Notes: generated from the sequence alone by a model not told the origin. A stretch of 64,000 nt of DNA from Salinicoccus hispanicus (GCF_009831115.1 NZ_WUUK01000005.1:62001-126000); one strand, 5' to 3'; shown: positions 49,913-59,474, numbered from the stretch's first letter. Program-made: numbers and translations.

Positions 49913-51043
49913 TCACTTTTCAATTAATGGATACGTGACGCTTTCTTGCAGCGTATCATTTATTAGACGGACTTCGCGTGCTTTAAAGTCGAGGGCTGCA
50001 AGCTGTATTGCATTTTCAAAAACAATCCGATCAGCTTCCGTCCCAATCTCCTCATCCAAAGTATACTGCACAGTAGCAACACCATCTTCAAATGAAGTTT
50101 CAACCACTTCCAGTCCTTCTACAATTGCTGAATCGTGTGACGCACCTTCGCTATCCACTGTTGCCATCGCTTCTACTGTTTCCGGGAAGGAAAAAGGTTC
50201 TCCCGCTTCATCTGCAATCTGTTCACCCACTTGCCCGCCTGGGATGAATACAGTCTGTTCCAGGTCTACATCGTAGATTGTATAGTATCCACGCGCGAGA
50301 CCGCTCTCTTCTTCGATGATCATCGGTGCATCGACCAATCTTTGAGCGACACTTATATCTTCCTCTCCATCGGGGTTGGTAAAGGTGATTTCTTCAATGC
50401 CGTAGAGATTGCTGATTCCAAACAGCGACTCATAGAAGAAAGTCGTTTGGGCACTGGTCGTGGATAAATGTGTGCCCTCTTCATTGAAATTTACAGTGAG
50501 TTCTGGCCATTCGACAGTCATGTTTGTAAAACTTGCCAAAATTTCCTGTTCGGAAGGGTCACTCTCTTTGAGAGACTGCTCCAGGCGATCTCCCAATGAA
50601 CTGCCCTGAGTCTCATCACGACTGATGCTGTATGCAGTCAGATAATCCGTTTCTGTCAAATAAGTATGTGAATCAATGAAGTAATAAGGCGTCATCTGAA
50701 CATCTTCATAATCATCAGAATGATTACCGGCAGCCTCATCAGATGATTCCTCTTCCACTTCTTCACTATCGCTGTTTCCATCATTATTTTCTTCTGTTTC
50801 TTCTGATTGCTCATCATTAGAGGTGCTACTGCTGGAGCCACCTGAGGGTTCCTCTTGCGTCTCTTCGTTCTTGTTCTCCTCACTGTCTTCTACTGCTTCC
50901 TCGCCCTCTGATGAAACCCCATCTTGAGAACTTTCATCTACTGCATCCACATTCTGGTCCACTGCTTCGTTCTCAGTGTCTTGACAGCCTGAGAGTAGTA
51001 GAGCGACAAAAATCACTCCAACCATTCCAACTAAACTCTTCAC
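49913..51043 (-). CDS. Lipoprotein with long acidic linker, hypothetical
   Basis: A 376-residue lipoprotein. From the GTG at 51043 (GGAGG 9 bases before) it opens with a signal ending VALLLSGC, then about 95 residues very rich in Glu, Asp, Ser and Asn that look like an extended wall-spanning linker. The C-terminal 240 residues are strand-rich with repeats of the kind ITFTNPDGEEDISVAQRL; weak likeness to GerMN-type domains, not certain. I do not recognise a defined function. The acidic spacer suggests exposure outside the membrane in a salty environment. Confidence 0.75.
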   Translation of the reverse strand: MKSLVGMVGVIFVALLLSGCQDTENEAVDQNVDAVDESSQDGVSSEGEEAVEDSEENKNEETQEEPSGGSSSSTSNDEQSEETEENNDGNSDSEEVEEESSDEAAGNHSDDYEDVQMTPYYFIDSHTYLTETDYLTAYSISRDETQGSSLGDRLEQSLKESDPSEQEILASFTNMTVEWPELTVNFNEEGTHLSTTSAQTTFFYESLFGISNLYGIEEITFTNPDGEEDISVAQRLVDAPMIIEEESGLARGYYTIYDVDLEQTVFIPGGQVGEQIADEAGEPFSFPETVEAMATVDSEGASHDSAIVEGLEVVETSFEDGVATVQYTLDEEIGTEADRIVFENAIQLAALDFKAREVRLINDTLQESVTYPLIEK

Positions 51044-51410
51044 CTCTGACGCCTCCTTTTTCAACACGTACCCTATGGGGAGATGGTGTAAAGTTTTTTC
51101 CACTATCTACTAACTTTAAATTCTGCACAAATACATCCTATTAGCCCTTTAATTATCATAAAAATATTTTCAATGCATAACATAGACTAAAAGAATAAAA
51201 AAAGGAACAGCAACAACTGTTCCTTTTCTAGTAATATATAGATTTCTGTAAAAAAGTGCTAGGGAATCAAGTAAATGAAACGAGTTACATATTAACATTT
51301 CTCTACTGTAATACTCCAAGATCATCCGATTATGGATTAAAGCTGAGTCGGAAGAAGTAGAAAAATTTGTTACCATCGTGCCTCACCTCTCTTGAGGTTT
51401 TTGACAATGT
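51044..51410. other. Non-coding stretch with a one-sided terminator
   Basis: This AT-rich interval between two minus-strand genes contains the promoter region of the lipoprotein gene, a strong hairpin AAAAGGAACAG / CTGTTCCTTTT (51200-51227) with TTTTTTT on the minus strand that should end the beta-propeller gene transcript about 200 bp after its stop, and a weak plus-facing hairpin (51381-51397 with TTTTT). A 68-codon minus frame (51170-51376) with a ribosome-site-like GAGGTGAGG runs straight through the terminator; I do not support it as a gene. Confidence 0.5.
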
Positions 51411-52694
51411 TCAAGTTGCCTTACCCACTATTCTCCGATACATCAATGCAAATAACCAGAGCACTAAAGTAAATCCAGCCAGCCAAAGAGCGACCATCGT
51501 GAGTCCTATGGCCATCCACGGGTCGCTGGCTGCTGCGATGAAAGCACCGATGAGAGTGAGACCTGCTAGTACTGCACTGATGATGACGGGCAGATAGGTT
51601 CTGTTGTGCATGTGCATATAGGCAATGGAAAGACCGAACATCAGCAGGTAGAGTACCATCATGGTCACTGTATTGACCATCCGGTCGATCATCGCCCAGA
51701 ATTGGAAACTGCCACCTTCAGGGAGTGCCATATCGATACGGGTCAGGTCTCCGCCATTTTCGGAAATGGTCATCAGTTCGAATTCCGACGGTTCACTCGG
51801 CCAGTTTTCTTCTGCCAGCAATGCCAGACGATTGCTGTTTGTGAAAAAAGCGGGTGATGTGACAGACGCGTTATAGTCCGTGAGCCGCTCGGACTCGCCA
51901 CTTTCTGTATTCATGAGGAAAAGTTCGTATATATACGTGCCATTATCGGATTCACCTTCCTGTGCGACGTAGGCCAGTTGTTCACCATCCTGCGACAGTG
52001 TCGGATGGTAGACATAGTCAGGCAGTCCTGTAATGTCGTTGTCCGCTTCCGTGCCTGATTCAATATCATAGCGGGTCATCCCACTGCCATCGGCATAGTA
52101 GAGGGCTTCTCCGTCATTTGAGATGTTGAGCCCATTCATGTCGTATGCGTCCTTATCCGTCAGTTTCTCGTGGGACTCCCCATCAATGCCTATGCGGTGG
52201 ATATCGCTGCCATTCTCCTGCTTGCCGGGTGGCTGATTGAAATCGTCTGCCGGCATGGCGATGTAGTATACAATATTACCGTCCGGAGAAATGACTGCGT
52301 CGAAAACATGCAAGTCGTCAGAAGTCAGCTTCAACGGTTCTTCACCCGGCGCAGATAGATAGTCCACCGTGTGGACCCCATCCCCCTGCGAAGCAAAATA
52401 GATCATGCCTTCACCATCGGGCGAAAATTCCGGGTGGCTATGCTGCGCTGTATCGGACGGCGCGACTTCTTCCGTACTGCCATTCTCAAGATTTCCGAGA
52501 TAGATGGATTCCCTGCCATTCAGATAATATGAGAACGCCAGCTGTTCATCGTCCGGAGAGATGTCGATCGACGCCCCGAGTCCCGTGTGATGATTGTATA
52601 CAGTGCTGCTGTTCATAAGGCTATAGGTGACAGTACCGGCGAACAGGAGTGTCACGATGCCGATCAGTATCAGCAATATGCTTTTCTTTCCCAT
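51411..52694 (-). CDS. Beta-propeller (TolB/WD40-like) membrane protein
   Basis: A 427-residue protein with an N-terminal membrane anchor (about residues 5-25), a large extracytoplasmic six- or seven-bladed propeller made of DPP-IV/TolB-like blades (repeats such as ASIDISPDDEQLAFSYYLNG, PEFSPDGEGMIYFASQGDG, AVISPDGNIVYYIAM) and three membrane helices at the C-terminus (about 330-420). Probably displayed outside and anchored at both ends. Function unknown. AAGGAGGG precedes the ATG. Confidence 0.75.
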   Translation of the reverse strand: MGKKSILLILIGIVTLLFAGTVTYSLMNSSTVYNHHTGLGASIDISPDDEQLAFSYYLNGRESIYLGNLENGSTEEVAPSDTAQHSHPEFSPDGEGMIYFASQGDGVHTVDYLSAPGEEPLKLTSDDLHVFDAVISPDGNIVYYIAMPADDFNQPPGKQENGSDIHRIGIDGESHEKLTDKDAYDMNGLNISNDGEALYYADGSGMTRYDIESGTEADNDITGLPDYVYHPTLSQDGEQLAYVAQEGESDNGTYIYELFLMNTESGESERLTDYNASVTSPAFFTNSNRLALLAEENWPSEPSEFELMTISENGGDLTRIDMALPEGGSFQFWAMIDRMVNTVTMMVLYLLMFGLSIAYMHMHNRTYLPVIISAVLAGLTLIGAFIAAASDPWMAIGLTMVALWLAGFTLVLWLFALMYRRIVGKAT

Positions 52695-52726
52695 GGTATC
52701 CCTCCTTGATGTATGCTGTTTGGATG

Positions 52727-53323
52727 CTATCTGCTGCCAGTGGCGATGAACATGGAGGCGTCCTGTTTCATGAAGAGCTGCTCCCCTTCGTGAAATGTTC
52801 TGTCGTCAGTTGGTGTAAATCCCGCTTCCAGAAGCAGACCTCTTATTTCATCGTGAGCAAACCCATTGTGCAGTTTCGGATGATGGACATTATGGTTCTT
52901 GTCAAAATCGACAACGACCAGTCTGCCACCCGGAGTCATCACCTTGTATAGTGCTGAAAGCAGGCTGTCAACTTCCGGTACATGGATCAGGACGAGCGAG
53001 ATAATGATGACATCCGCTTCAACGTTCGTCTGTTCTTGTGTCAGATCCAGCTGGACTGCTTCCACATGTAAAAGCCCCGCATCATCAATTTTGGTCTGGG
53101 TAATCTGCACCATCTGTTCTGACGCATCGGCAAGTGTCACCCGGTCGAACATATCAGTGAACTCGAGACCGACCAGTCCCGTACCGCTGCCATAGTCGAG
53201 CATCGAGCGATAGGCATGACCCGAGAGCGCCTGACGGATCTCCTTGATGATGATGGTGGCCAGTGCCTTCCGATCTTTTGTATCATAACGCTTTGCCATA
53301 CTTTCAAATACATTGTCTGTCAT
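52727..53323 (-). CDS. Class I SAM-dependent methyltransferase
   Basis: A 198-residue methyltransferase with motif I SMLDYGSGTGLVGLEF, motif post-I VTLADASEQMV and motif IV DVIIISLVLIHV. It opens MTDNVFESMAKRYDTKDRKALA, typical of small-molecule methyltransferases of the UbiE/YrrT-like group. Substrate unknown. The start at 53323 has AAGGGGATG before it; the longer frame up to 53389 includes the promoter region. Not coupled to neighbours. Confidence 0.83.
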   Translation of the reverse strand: MTDNVFESMAKRYDTKDRKALATIIIKEIRQALSGHAYRSMLDYGSGTGLVGLEFTDMFDRVTLADASEQMVQITQTKIDDAGLLHVEAVQLDLTQEQTNVEADVIIISLVLIHVPEVDSLLSALYKVMTPGGRLVVVDFDKNHNVHHPKLHNGFAHDEIRGLLLEAGFTPTDDRTFHEGEQLFMKQDASMFIATGSR

Positions 53324-53411
53324 TTTTGTACATCCCCTTCTGCATGATTCCCTTATATGGAATGTACCATAGACACTCCATGTCATCACATCGATATATC
53401 TGGATCCAAAT

Positions 53412-53440
53412 AAAAAAGAGCCGGGCTTCCCGCCCGGCTC
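53412..53440. terminator. Intrinsic terminator of the sucrose operon
   Basis: GAGCCGGGC (53418-53426) pairs with GCCCGGCTC (53432-53440); minus-strand T-run follows. It lies 12 bp after the scrB stop codon. Confidence 0.88.
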
Positions 53441-53451
53441 GATCTCTACGC

Positions 53452-54900
53452 TCAGAACATGTCTATCGTGCTGCCTTCCAGTTTCCAGAGAGAAAGGTCG
53501 AAATGCATATGACCTCTGATTTCAATCGCATCATCCTTTTCTTGCGGGAAGTATCTGCTCGAGCAGACCACTTCTCCCCCATTGACGAAGATTTCCACGG
53601 ATGAACCATCAAGGAAGATCTGCATATCGGAGAGTCTGGCAAGACTGAATGCACGCTGTTCGGATGTCTTGCCGTCGAATGTGTTTCTTTCGACAATAAA
53701 GCTCCTCCTGTCATAGATGATTTTCAAACCACTACGAATTTCCAATTCAAACGTATTTTCGACCGGACGTGTGAACTCCAGAAGTATTTCACTCGACGGT
53801 GCAATGGCTTCACGGAATGCCACATCCTTTTCAAGCTCAAGCTGGGAGAAGTACCTCCTTTCCCCACGCAGCTGTTCCAGTTCGGGGATCGGATGCTGTA
53901 CCAGCTGATTGTTTCTCATTTCAAGTACTCTCGGAATGGTCAGAGCATGGAGCCAGTTGTTTTCGATTGTCGGCTGATTCTGCTCCTGATCATCCGTCAT
54001 GCCCATCCAGCCGATCAGAATTCTGCGTCCCTCATCATCCGTGAACGTCTGGGGGGCATAAAAGTCGAATCCGCGATCAAGCTCCTGGAATTCGCCGTGA
54101 TCATAGCTGTAATCAGTTGAATCGAAGTCGCCGGCAAAATAGCCTGCCTGGTACAGATTATGGTATGCCTCCCCCGTTGCATCGAGTCCTTGCGGGCAGA
54201 CGATCAGTACGTCTTTCCCGTCAAGGTTGAAGAGGTCAGGGCACTCCCACATATAGCCGAAGTTCCCTAGACCGTTCATGCCGCTGCCGGCAATCGGACC
54301 GAGGAATTCCCAGTCCGTGAGGTTGCTGGAGCGGGCGAGTACCGCTTCCCCCTTGAGTGCTGCATTCTGTGCACCAAGAATCATCAGCCAGTGATCGCCG
54401 TCTTTCCAGACTTTCGGATCCCTGAAATGTGCCGTATAACCTTCTGGCAGATGGAGGACGGGCCCCTTCTTCTCGAAGGTGATGCCATCCTCTGAAATCG
54501 CCAGACATTGATAGGAAGACCGACGGTCATCCGCATCCTTTACATTGCCGGTATAGAAAAGGTGCATCACACCTTCATGTACGATGGCACTGCCGGAATA
54601 GCAGCCATTCTTGTCATACCACTGGTCTGGCGCAAGTGCCACAGGGGCAAGCGACCAGTCCACGAGGTTCTTTGAAGTATAGTGTCCCCAGGCCTTCTTC
54701 CCATGCGCGGTTTCAAACGGATTCCACTGGAAGAAGGCATGGTATATTCCCTCGTGATATATCAGTCCATTGGGATCATTCAGAAGGCCGACAGGCGGCA
54801 TCAGATGATAACTCATCCGGTGCGTATCTGTTTCGATAAAGCGTCTGTTGCCTTCGATCTGTTCATCTATGTTTGTCTGGTACTCACTTTTTTGAGACAT
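53452..54900 (-). CDS. scrB: Sucrose-6-phosphate hydrolase (GH32)
   Basis: Cleaves sucrose-6-phosphate made by ScrA into glucose-6-phosphate and fructose. The 482-residue GH32 enzyme has all three active-site boxes: LLNDPNG (nucleophile Asp), HFRDPKV (transition-state Asp) and WECPDLF (acid/base Glu); a beta-sandwich C-terminal module ends the protein. No signal peptide, so it is intracellular. It lies 13 bp after scrA and is last in scrR-scrA-scrB. Confidence 0.94.
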   Translation of the reverse strand: MSQKSEYQTNIDEQIEGNRRFIETDTHRMSYHLMPPVGLLNDPNGLIYHEGIYHAFFQWNPFETAHGKKAWGHYTSKNLVDWSLAPVALAPDQWYDKNGCYSGSAIVHEGVMHLFYTGNVKDADDRRSSYQCLAISEDGITFEKKGPVLHLPEGYTAHFRDPKVWKDGDHWLMILGAQNAALKGEAVLARSSNLTDWEFLGPIAGSGMNGLGNFGYMWECPDLFNLDGKDVLIVCPQGLDATGEAYHNLYQAGYFAGDFDSTDYSYDHGEFQELDRGFDFYAPQTFTDDEGRRILIGWMGMTDDQEQNQPTIENNWLHALTIPRVLEMRNNQLVQHPIPELEQLRGERRYFSQLELEKDVAFREAIAPSSEILLEFTRPVENTFELEIRSGLKIIYDRRSFIVERNTFDGKTSEQRAFSLARLSDMQIFLDGSSVEIFVNGGEVVCSSRYFPQEKDDAIEIRGHMHFDLSLWKLEGSTIDMF

Positions 54901-54913
54901 ACCAAAACTCCTT

Positions 54914-56320
54914 CTATTCTTCTGTGATTTTCTCAGTTTCCTTATCAGTGAATCCGAACATCCATGTCAGCACGAATGCGACAGCAATGGCAACCAGGTT
55001 GACCAGCAGGTACATGAAGATCTGTTCATTCAGATAGAGCAGTGTACCCGGGATGACGGTGATCGCCATGCCTGTGCCTGCAAGGCCGGAAATGGAAGCG
55101 ACGAAACCACCGGCCGCGCCGCCGATGAGTCCCATGATGAACGGTTTGACATAGCGCAGGTTGACACCGAATATGGCGGGCTCGGTGATACCGAGGAATG
55201 CTGAAAATGAAGATGGCAGAGCCAGTGCTTTCAGCTTCTTCGATTTGGTCTTCAGGCCGACTGCGAGCGTTGCGCCACCTTGTGCTGCAACGGATGCTGT
55301 GACGATGGCATTGTAGGGGTTCGCGCCCAGTTCATCGAGCAGCTGTATTTCAAGCAGGTTGAATATATGGTGCACACCCGTGATAACGATGATCTGGTTC
55401 AGACCACCGATCAGAATACCACTGATGCCGAACGGCCATGCGAGTACAGACAGCGTCGCGTCCAGTATGACACCTTCCAGTGCGTGGAAGACCGGCCCGA
55501 TCAGGAAGAGTGCGAGCGCAATCATGATCAGCAGCGTCATGAATGGCGTGATGATCAGATCAAGTGCTTCCGGTACTCTTTTGCGGATGAAGCGCTCCAC
55601 TTTGGCTCCGATGATACCGGCGATGAATGCCGGCAGAACGGATGCCTGATAGCCGACGACCGGTATGAAGCCGGCAAACATGATCGGTTCCACGCCACCA
55701 CCAGCGACATCCCATGCATTCGGTAAAGCGGGGCTGACGAGCATCAGGCCAAGCACCAGCCCGATGATCGGTGTCCCGCCGAAGACTCTGAACGTCGACC
55801 AGGCGACCAGTGCCGGCAGGAAGATGAACGCGGTATCCGTCAGTATCTCGGTGAACAGAAGGAAGTTCTCGGATATATCGTCAGGCGACAAACCGAAAAG
55901 ACCAAGTATCTGCTCCTGAACGACGAGTCCGCGCAGACCCATGAACAAACCTGTCGCGACAAGAACCGGTATGATCGGCACGAATACATCGCCGAACGAT
56001 CGTATGGCCCGCTGGAAGAAGTTGCCCTTCTTCACCCCTTCTTTTTTCGCTTCACTCTTGGTGGAACCATCAAAACCGAATTTGAGCATCTCTTCATGAA
56101 TCCGGTTGACCGTGCCGGTACCAAAAATGACCTGGTACTGGCCGGAATTGTAGAAAGCACCCTTTACCTTATCAATATTTTCGACCGCTTCCTGATCAAT
56201 CTTGCTCTTATCTTCTATGATCAGACGCAATCGTGTGGCGCAATGTGCGACGGAGGAAATATTCTCCTCTCCCCCTACTGCTTCGATGACCTCTTTGGCA
56301 ATCCTACTGTTCTCCGACAT
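54914..56320 (-). CDS. scrA: PTS transporter, sucrose-specific EIIBC
   Basis: Imports and phosphorylates sucrose to sucrose-6-phosphate. The 468 residues comprise an N-terminal EIIB domain with the phosphocysteine in SSVAHCATRLRL and a C-terminal EIIC domain of the sucrose/beta-glucoside type with about ten helices. No EIIA domain is attached, so a free glucose-type EIIA is needed. Start at 56320 with AAAGGAG upstream; the ORF upstream of it crosses the operator. Regulated by ScrR and CcpA judging from sites just upstream. Confidence 0.93.
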   Translation of the reverse strand: MSENSRIAKEVIEAVGGEENISSVAHCATRLRLIIEDKSKIDQEAVENIDKVKGAFYNSGQYQVIFGTGTVNRIHEEMLKFGFDGSTKSEAKKEGVKKGNFFQRAIRSFGDVFVPIIPVLVATGLFMGLRGLVVQEQILGLFGLSPDDISENFLLFTEILTDTAFIFLPALVAWSTFRVFGGTPIIGLVLGLMLVSPALPNAWDVAGGGVEPIMFAGFIPVVGYQASVLPAFIAGIIGAKVERFIRKRVPEALDLIITPFMTLLIMIALALFLIGPVFHALEGVILDATLSVLAWPFGISGILIGGLNQIIVITGVHHIFNLLEIQLLDELGANPYNAIVTASVAAQGGATLAVGLKTKSKKLKALALPSSFSAFLGITEPAIFGVNLRYVKPFIMGLIGGAAGGFVASISGLAGTGMAITVIPGTLLYLNEQIFMYLLVNLVAIAVAFVLTWMFGFTDKETEKITEE

Positions 56321-56355
56321 TTCCAACACTCCTTTTGCTAAATAGTCTGAATAAG

Positions 56356-56367
56356 GGAATCGATTCC
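56356..56367. promoter_or_regulatory. Candidate ScrR (LacI-type) operator
   Basis: GGAATCGATTCC is a perfect 12-bp palindrome with the central CG typical of LacI-family operators, placed 36-47 bp before the scrA ATG. ScrR encoded directly upstream is the obvious ligand. No second copy was found before scrR. Confidence 0.6.
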
Positions 56368-56396
56368 ACATTTGTGCAGAAAAAAATGAAAACGAA

Positions 56397-56410
56397 TGAT
56401 TACGCTTTCA
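56397..56410. promoter_or_regulatory. cre site upstream of scrA
   Basis: Read on the minus strand, TGAAAGCGTAATCA matches the cre consensus TGWAARCGYTWNCW at 13 of 14 positions. It lies between the end of scrR and the scrA operator, so sucrose uptake should be subject to CcpA repression. Confidence 0.7.
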
Positions 56411-56416
56411 CTCTTT

Positions 56417-57406
56417 TCATATACTATCTCTCTCAACAAGGTTAAAGTCAAGTACTTTTTTATCGGAAATCTCTTTTTCACCCTGTAGAACCTGCAGCAT
56501 GATGCGGGCGGATTCCACCCCCGCCTGTGCATGTTCATATTCGATGGTCGTCAATGCCGGTTCTATGAAGCGGGATGTTTCGGACGAACCGATACCAGCC
56601 ACGGCAATATCGTCTGGAATAACCAGTCCCTGACCTTTTATGTACTTCCACGCACCGAGCGCCATCCTGTCCGTCGCAGCAAAGACACCGTCCAAGTCTC
56701 CAGATGATGCGAGCATCATGCGTTTCATTGCTTCATAGCCGGAATCGATCGAGAAGTCACCGTTCTGCATCCACGCATCTTCCATATGAAGCCCATGCTC
56801 TGCCATCACATCAACGTAGCCCTGTTTCCTCAGCATGCCGACCGACCGGTCCTCTTCGTCGACTCCGATATAGCCGATACGCCTATGCCCCTTCTTGATC
56901 ATCAGCTGCGTCATCTGGCGGGCAGCTGCATAATCATCGAAGATGACGGACGGAACATCTGCCATTTCCTGGCCGATGACGACAACAGGCACCTTGGAGA
57001 CTTTTATTTCGTCCAGAAGTTCCTGGCTTGTGTTCGTCGCAATCAGGATGATGCCATCCACCTGCCGGTTCTGCAGCAGCTTGAGGTGTTCAATCTCCTT
57101 CTGCTTATCCAGGTTTGTACTCGTCAGCAGAATCTGATAGCCGACCGCTTCGAAAACCTCAGTCATGCCATTGACCGTTCTTGAAGATGTATCGGTACTG
57201 ATCTTCGGCAGGATGACACCGATGATCTTCGTCTTTTTCGTTCTGAGTGATTTCGCATGCTGGCTCGGGACATAGCCCGTCTCCCCGATGACATCCATCA
57301 CCCTTTTTCTGGCCTTTTCACTGACATACCCCGTATTATTGATCACCCTGGATACGGTCGTTCTCGAAACCCCGGCCTGTTTCGCTATATCATTGATGGT
57401 TATCAT
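56417..57406 (-). CDS. scrR: LacI-family sucrose operon repressor
   Basis: A 329-residue LacI/GalR repressor: N-terminal HTH and hinge helix (MITINDIAKQAGVSRTTVSR, hinge around SQHAKSLRTKKTKIIGVILP), then a periplasmic-binding-like sugar domain. Adjacent scrA and scrB point to sucrose or fructose as effector. About 100 bp separate its stop from the scrA ATG; that gap holds a palindromic operator and a cre site. A read-through transcript from scrR is also possible. Confidence 0.9.
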   Translation of the reverse strand: MITINDIAKQAGVSRTTVSRVINNTGYVSEKARKRVMDVIGETGYVPSQHAKSLRTKKTKIIGVILPKISTDTSSRTVNGMTEVFEAVGYQILLTSTNLDKQKEIEHLKLLQNRQVDGIILIATNTSQELLDEIKVSKVPVVVIGQEMADVPSVIFDDYAAARQMTQLMIKKGHRRIGYIGVDEEDRSVGMLRKQGYVDVMAEHGLHMEDAWMQNGDFSIDSGYEAMKRMMLASSGDLDGVFAATDRMALGAWKYIKGQGLVIPDDIAVAGIGSSETSRFIEPALTTIEYEHAQAGVESARIMLQVLQGEKEISDKKVLDFNLVERDSI

Positions 57407-57473
57407 GGCGCTTCACCTGCAGTTCCATTCGCTTGTTTTTAGTGATGATTCGACTATAACAGATTTAAAGGCA

Positions 57474-57710
57474 TTATAGAATATGTCCGCTGCTTCTGCT
57501 TCGTGACCATGCTTCTATTTCTTCATCCAATTCTCGCGTATCTCTTTTCTTCCTTCTGTCCCGTGCCGCTACAATCACATTTGGAATCACTGCAATGATG
57601 CCGACCACAACTCCAGTAATCAGACGATAGGGTTCATCCACCGAAATAATCAGATAACTGCCAGCATAGATCAGAATAAATGTTGCGATCATCGCAATCA
57701 GTCTGTACAT
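57474..57710 (-). CDS. Small membrane protein
   Basis: A 78-residue protein with two hydrophobic segments (about residues 3-23 and 30-48) and a charged C-terminal part (RDRRKKRDTRELDEEIEAW). AAAGGAG precedes the ATG by 8 bases. It lies 14 bp after the esterase gene and appears to be the last gene of that unit. Unrecognised family. Confidence 0.7.
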   Translation of the reverse strand: MYRLIAMIATFILIYAGSYLIISVDEPYRLITGVVVGIIAVIPNVIVAARDRRKKRDTRELDEEIEAWSRSRSSGHIL

Positions 57711-57724
57711 GATATTACTCCTTT

Positions 57725-58702
57725 CTACTCCACCTCATCCAATAATTTTACAATCTGCTGCCTGGCTGCGTGGCCTTCCTTGATCGGGTATAAGGGAAAA
57801 ATGTGATTCATCCATGGATACTCATAGTATACATGTTCAGCGTGCGCTTCTTTGAGCATGGCGGCAAACTTTCTTGCATCCGGCAGACAGATTTCCCGTG
57901 TGCCTGCAAACAGGCCGATCTTCGGCAGCCCTGTCAGACCTCCATACATCGGCGAAAGCCTGTAATCCAATGGATCTGCATCACCTGACCAGACCCGTCC
58001 GACATCCTTTAAACTCGACACATCAAGCATCGGATCAAGCGCATCATAGACGTTGACTTCCGGGTTATCGACTGTAATATCGAGCCAGGGAGAGATCAGG
58101 ACCAGTAGTTTCGGCAATGGATGACCATTTGAGCTGAGCCACTGACTGAGGCCGAGCGCCAGACCACCACCGGCTGAATCTCCCATGAGCGCCAGACCTT
58201 CGGGATGGTCTTCAATGAGATCCAAGTATAAGTCAGACACCACCTGATAGGCATCTTTGAATGTATATTCAGGCGTTTTCGGGTAGATCGGCACGATGAA
58301 CGTCATGCCGGTATCCTGGACCATGCGGTCTACGAAAAGCCAGTGAAACAATGAGGGTTGGTTGATATATCCACCGCCATGCAAGTAAAGTACATTGCGT
58401 TCCGGCGTCTCTCCCTCTGGCCGAACCCTGAATACTTTCATCCCATCCTTATAGAATGCTTCTACCTCAGAATTCATAAGTCCCGCTGCAACTTTATGTT
58501 CTTTTCGATTCTCTTTAATTTTACTATTCGTCCGCTTTTCATCCAATGGTTCGGCATCGGAATTGACGATTCTGATGAGATCCTCTGCCACCCTGCTGCC
58601 GATACTTCCATTATGTAGACGGATGGCATGCAGGGAATAGAGCATCGCGCCGGCACTGACTGCCGAAGCGAGGACTGCTGATGTTTTTAAAATTCTGTTC
58701 AT
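57725..58702 (-). CDS. Alpha/beta hydrolase, hormone-sensitive-lipase type, membrane-anchored
   Basis: A 325-residue esterase with an N-terminal hydrophobic helix (about residues 8-30). The HSL-family oxyanion motif YLHGGGY, the nucleophile GDSAGGG and the terminal Asp and His (NVYDALDPM region and WMNHIFPLYP) are visible. Acts on short-chain esters or acylated substrates; exact target unknown. The start at 58702 follows GGAGTGGGTG. It stands downstream of a condensation-like acyltransferase and a DUF6320 protein in the same direction, with a hairpin (58771-58795) between. Confidence 0.85.
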   Translation of the reverse strand: MNRILKTSAVLASAVSAGAMLYSLHAIRLHNGSIGSRVAEDLIRIVNSDAEPLDEKRTNSKIKENRKEHKVAAGLMNSEVEAFYKDGMKVFRVRPEGETPERNVLYLHGGGYINQPSLFHWLFVDRMVQDTGMTFIVPIYPKTPEYTFKDAYQVVSDLYLDLIEDHPEGLALMGDSAGGGLALGLSQWLSSNGHPLPKLLVLISPWLDITVDNPEVNVYDALDPMLDVSSLKDVGRVWSGDADPLDYRLSPMYGGLTGLPKIGLFAGTREICLPDARKFAAMLKEAHAEHVYYEYPWMNHIFPLYPIKEGHAARQQIVKLLDEVE

Positions 58703-58808
58703 GTCACCCACTCCTTTCTTTCTCATACCTTCTTATCATAAAAATAAAACTGAATATGGACCCGGCCAGCCAGGAAGTCGAGCCGATACTTCCTGCCTTT
58801 TTCGATCA

Positions 58809-59474
58809 TCATATGTGGAAACGACGACCGAGCTGTGTCTTGAATGCCCGGTTGGCAAACAGGAAGATGGCGCTGAAAGTGGTCATTGCAAACAGAGCTG
58901 CAACAATGCTTGGCCAAAGGACTGTCGCCACGCCGGCCACATAGAAAAGGGCCGGCAGGAAACCGAGCGCAAGCATCAGCAGAAGAAAGCTTACGTACCC
59001 ACCCCAGCGGAGGCGTACTTTCAAAATGATGATGGACATGAGCAGGATGCCACCAACGATGAGAAAAGGCACAACATAATCGACCGACCACTGGATGGAG
59101 CCGGACATGAGGTCGATGACCAGCAGCAGTATCGTCAGACTGACGACCTGCGCGACAATCTTCCCACCGAGATGTGATCGGGAGAGAATCGTGTGGCTGA
59201 GGAGTATCAGTACATAGAATACCGATACCGCAACATAGAATACCCAAAGGAATTCCGGGAGGACGATAATGTTTATGGCCAGGCATATGAGTACAGTCAG
59301 AACACCCAGGAAAATCGCAAGTCTTGATATTCGCGTTTTCGTCCGGTATTCCTTTGTGTCGTAGGCCGGATACAGCGTCCCCTGCACCTGGGTCGCTTGA
59401 GCCCCCACTTTCGCATGGCATAGCGGACATGTTTCATGATTGGTCTTCAAGTCGCAATGCGTGCAGCGATTCAT
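58809..59474 (-). CDS. DUF6320 zinc-ribbon membrane protein
   Basis: A 221-residue protein with an N-terminal zinc ribbon (MNRCTHCDLKTNHETCPLCHAK, CxxC twice, residues about 4-21), a short soluble stretch and about six membrane helices. DUF6320 is a family seen beside condensation-like acyltransferases and HSL hydrolases in Firmicutes; no activity is known. GGGGGGAGGAG precedes the ATG at 59474, which overlaps the upstream acyltransferase stop by 4 bp. Confidence 0.8.
   Translation of the reverse strand: MNRCTHCDLKTNHETCPLCHAKVGAQATQVQGTLYPAYDTKEYRTKTRISRLAIFLGVLTVLICLAINIIVLPEFLWVFYVAVSVFYVLILLSHTILSRSHLGGKIVAQVVSLTILLLVIDLMSGSIQWSVDYVVPFLIVGGILLMSIIILKVRLRWGGYVSFLLLMLALGFLPALFYVAGVATVLWPSIVAALFAMTTFSAIFLFANRAFKTQLGRRFHI

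Noticed and set aside
51170-51376. A 68-codon minus-strand frame with GAGGTGAGG before the ATG
   Set aside because: It runs through a strong terminator hairpin and T-run, so most transcripts would stop before its end; no family likeness.
58765-58800. Terminator between DUF6320 and the esterase gene
   Set aside because: The hairpin CAGGAAGT / ACTTCCTG has its T-run on the plus strand, the wrong side for these minus-strand genes, so it is left as a hairpin of unknown role.
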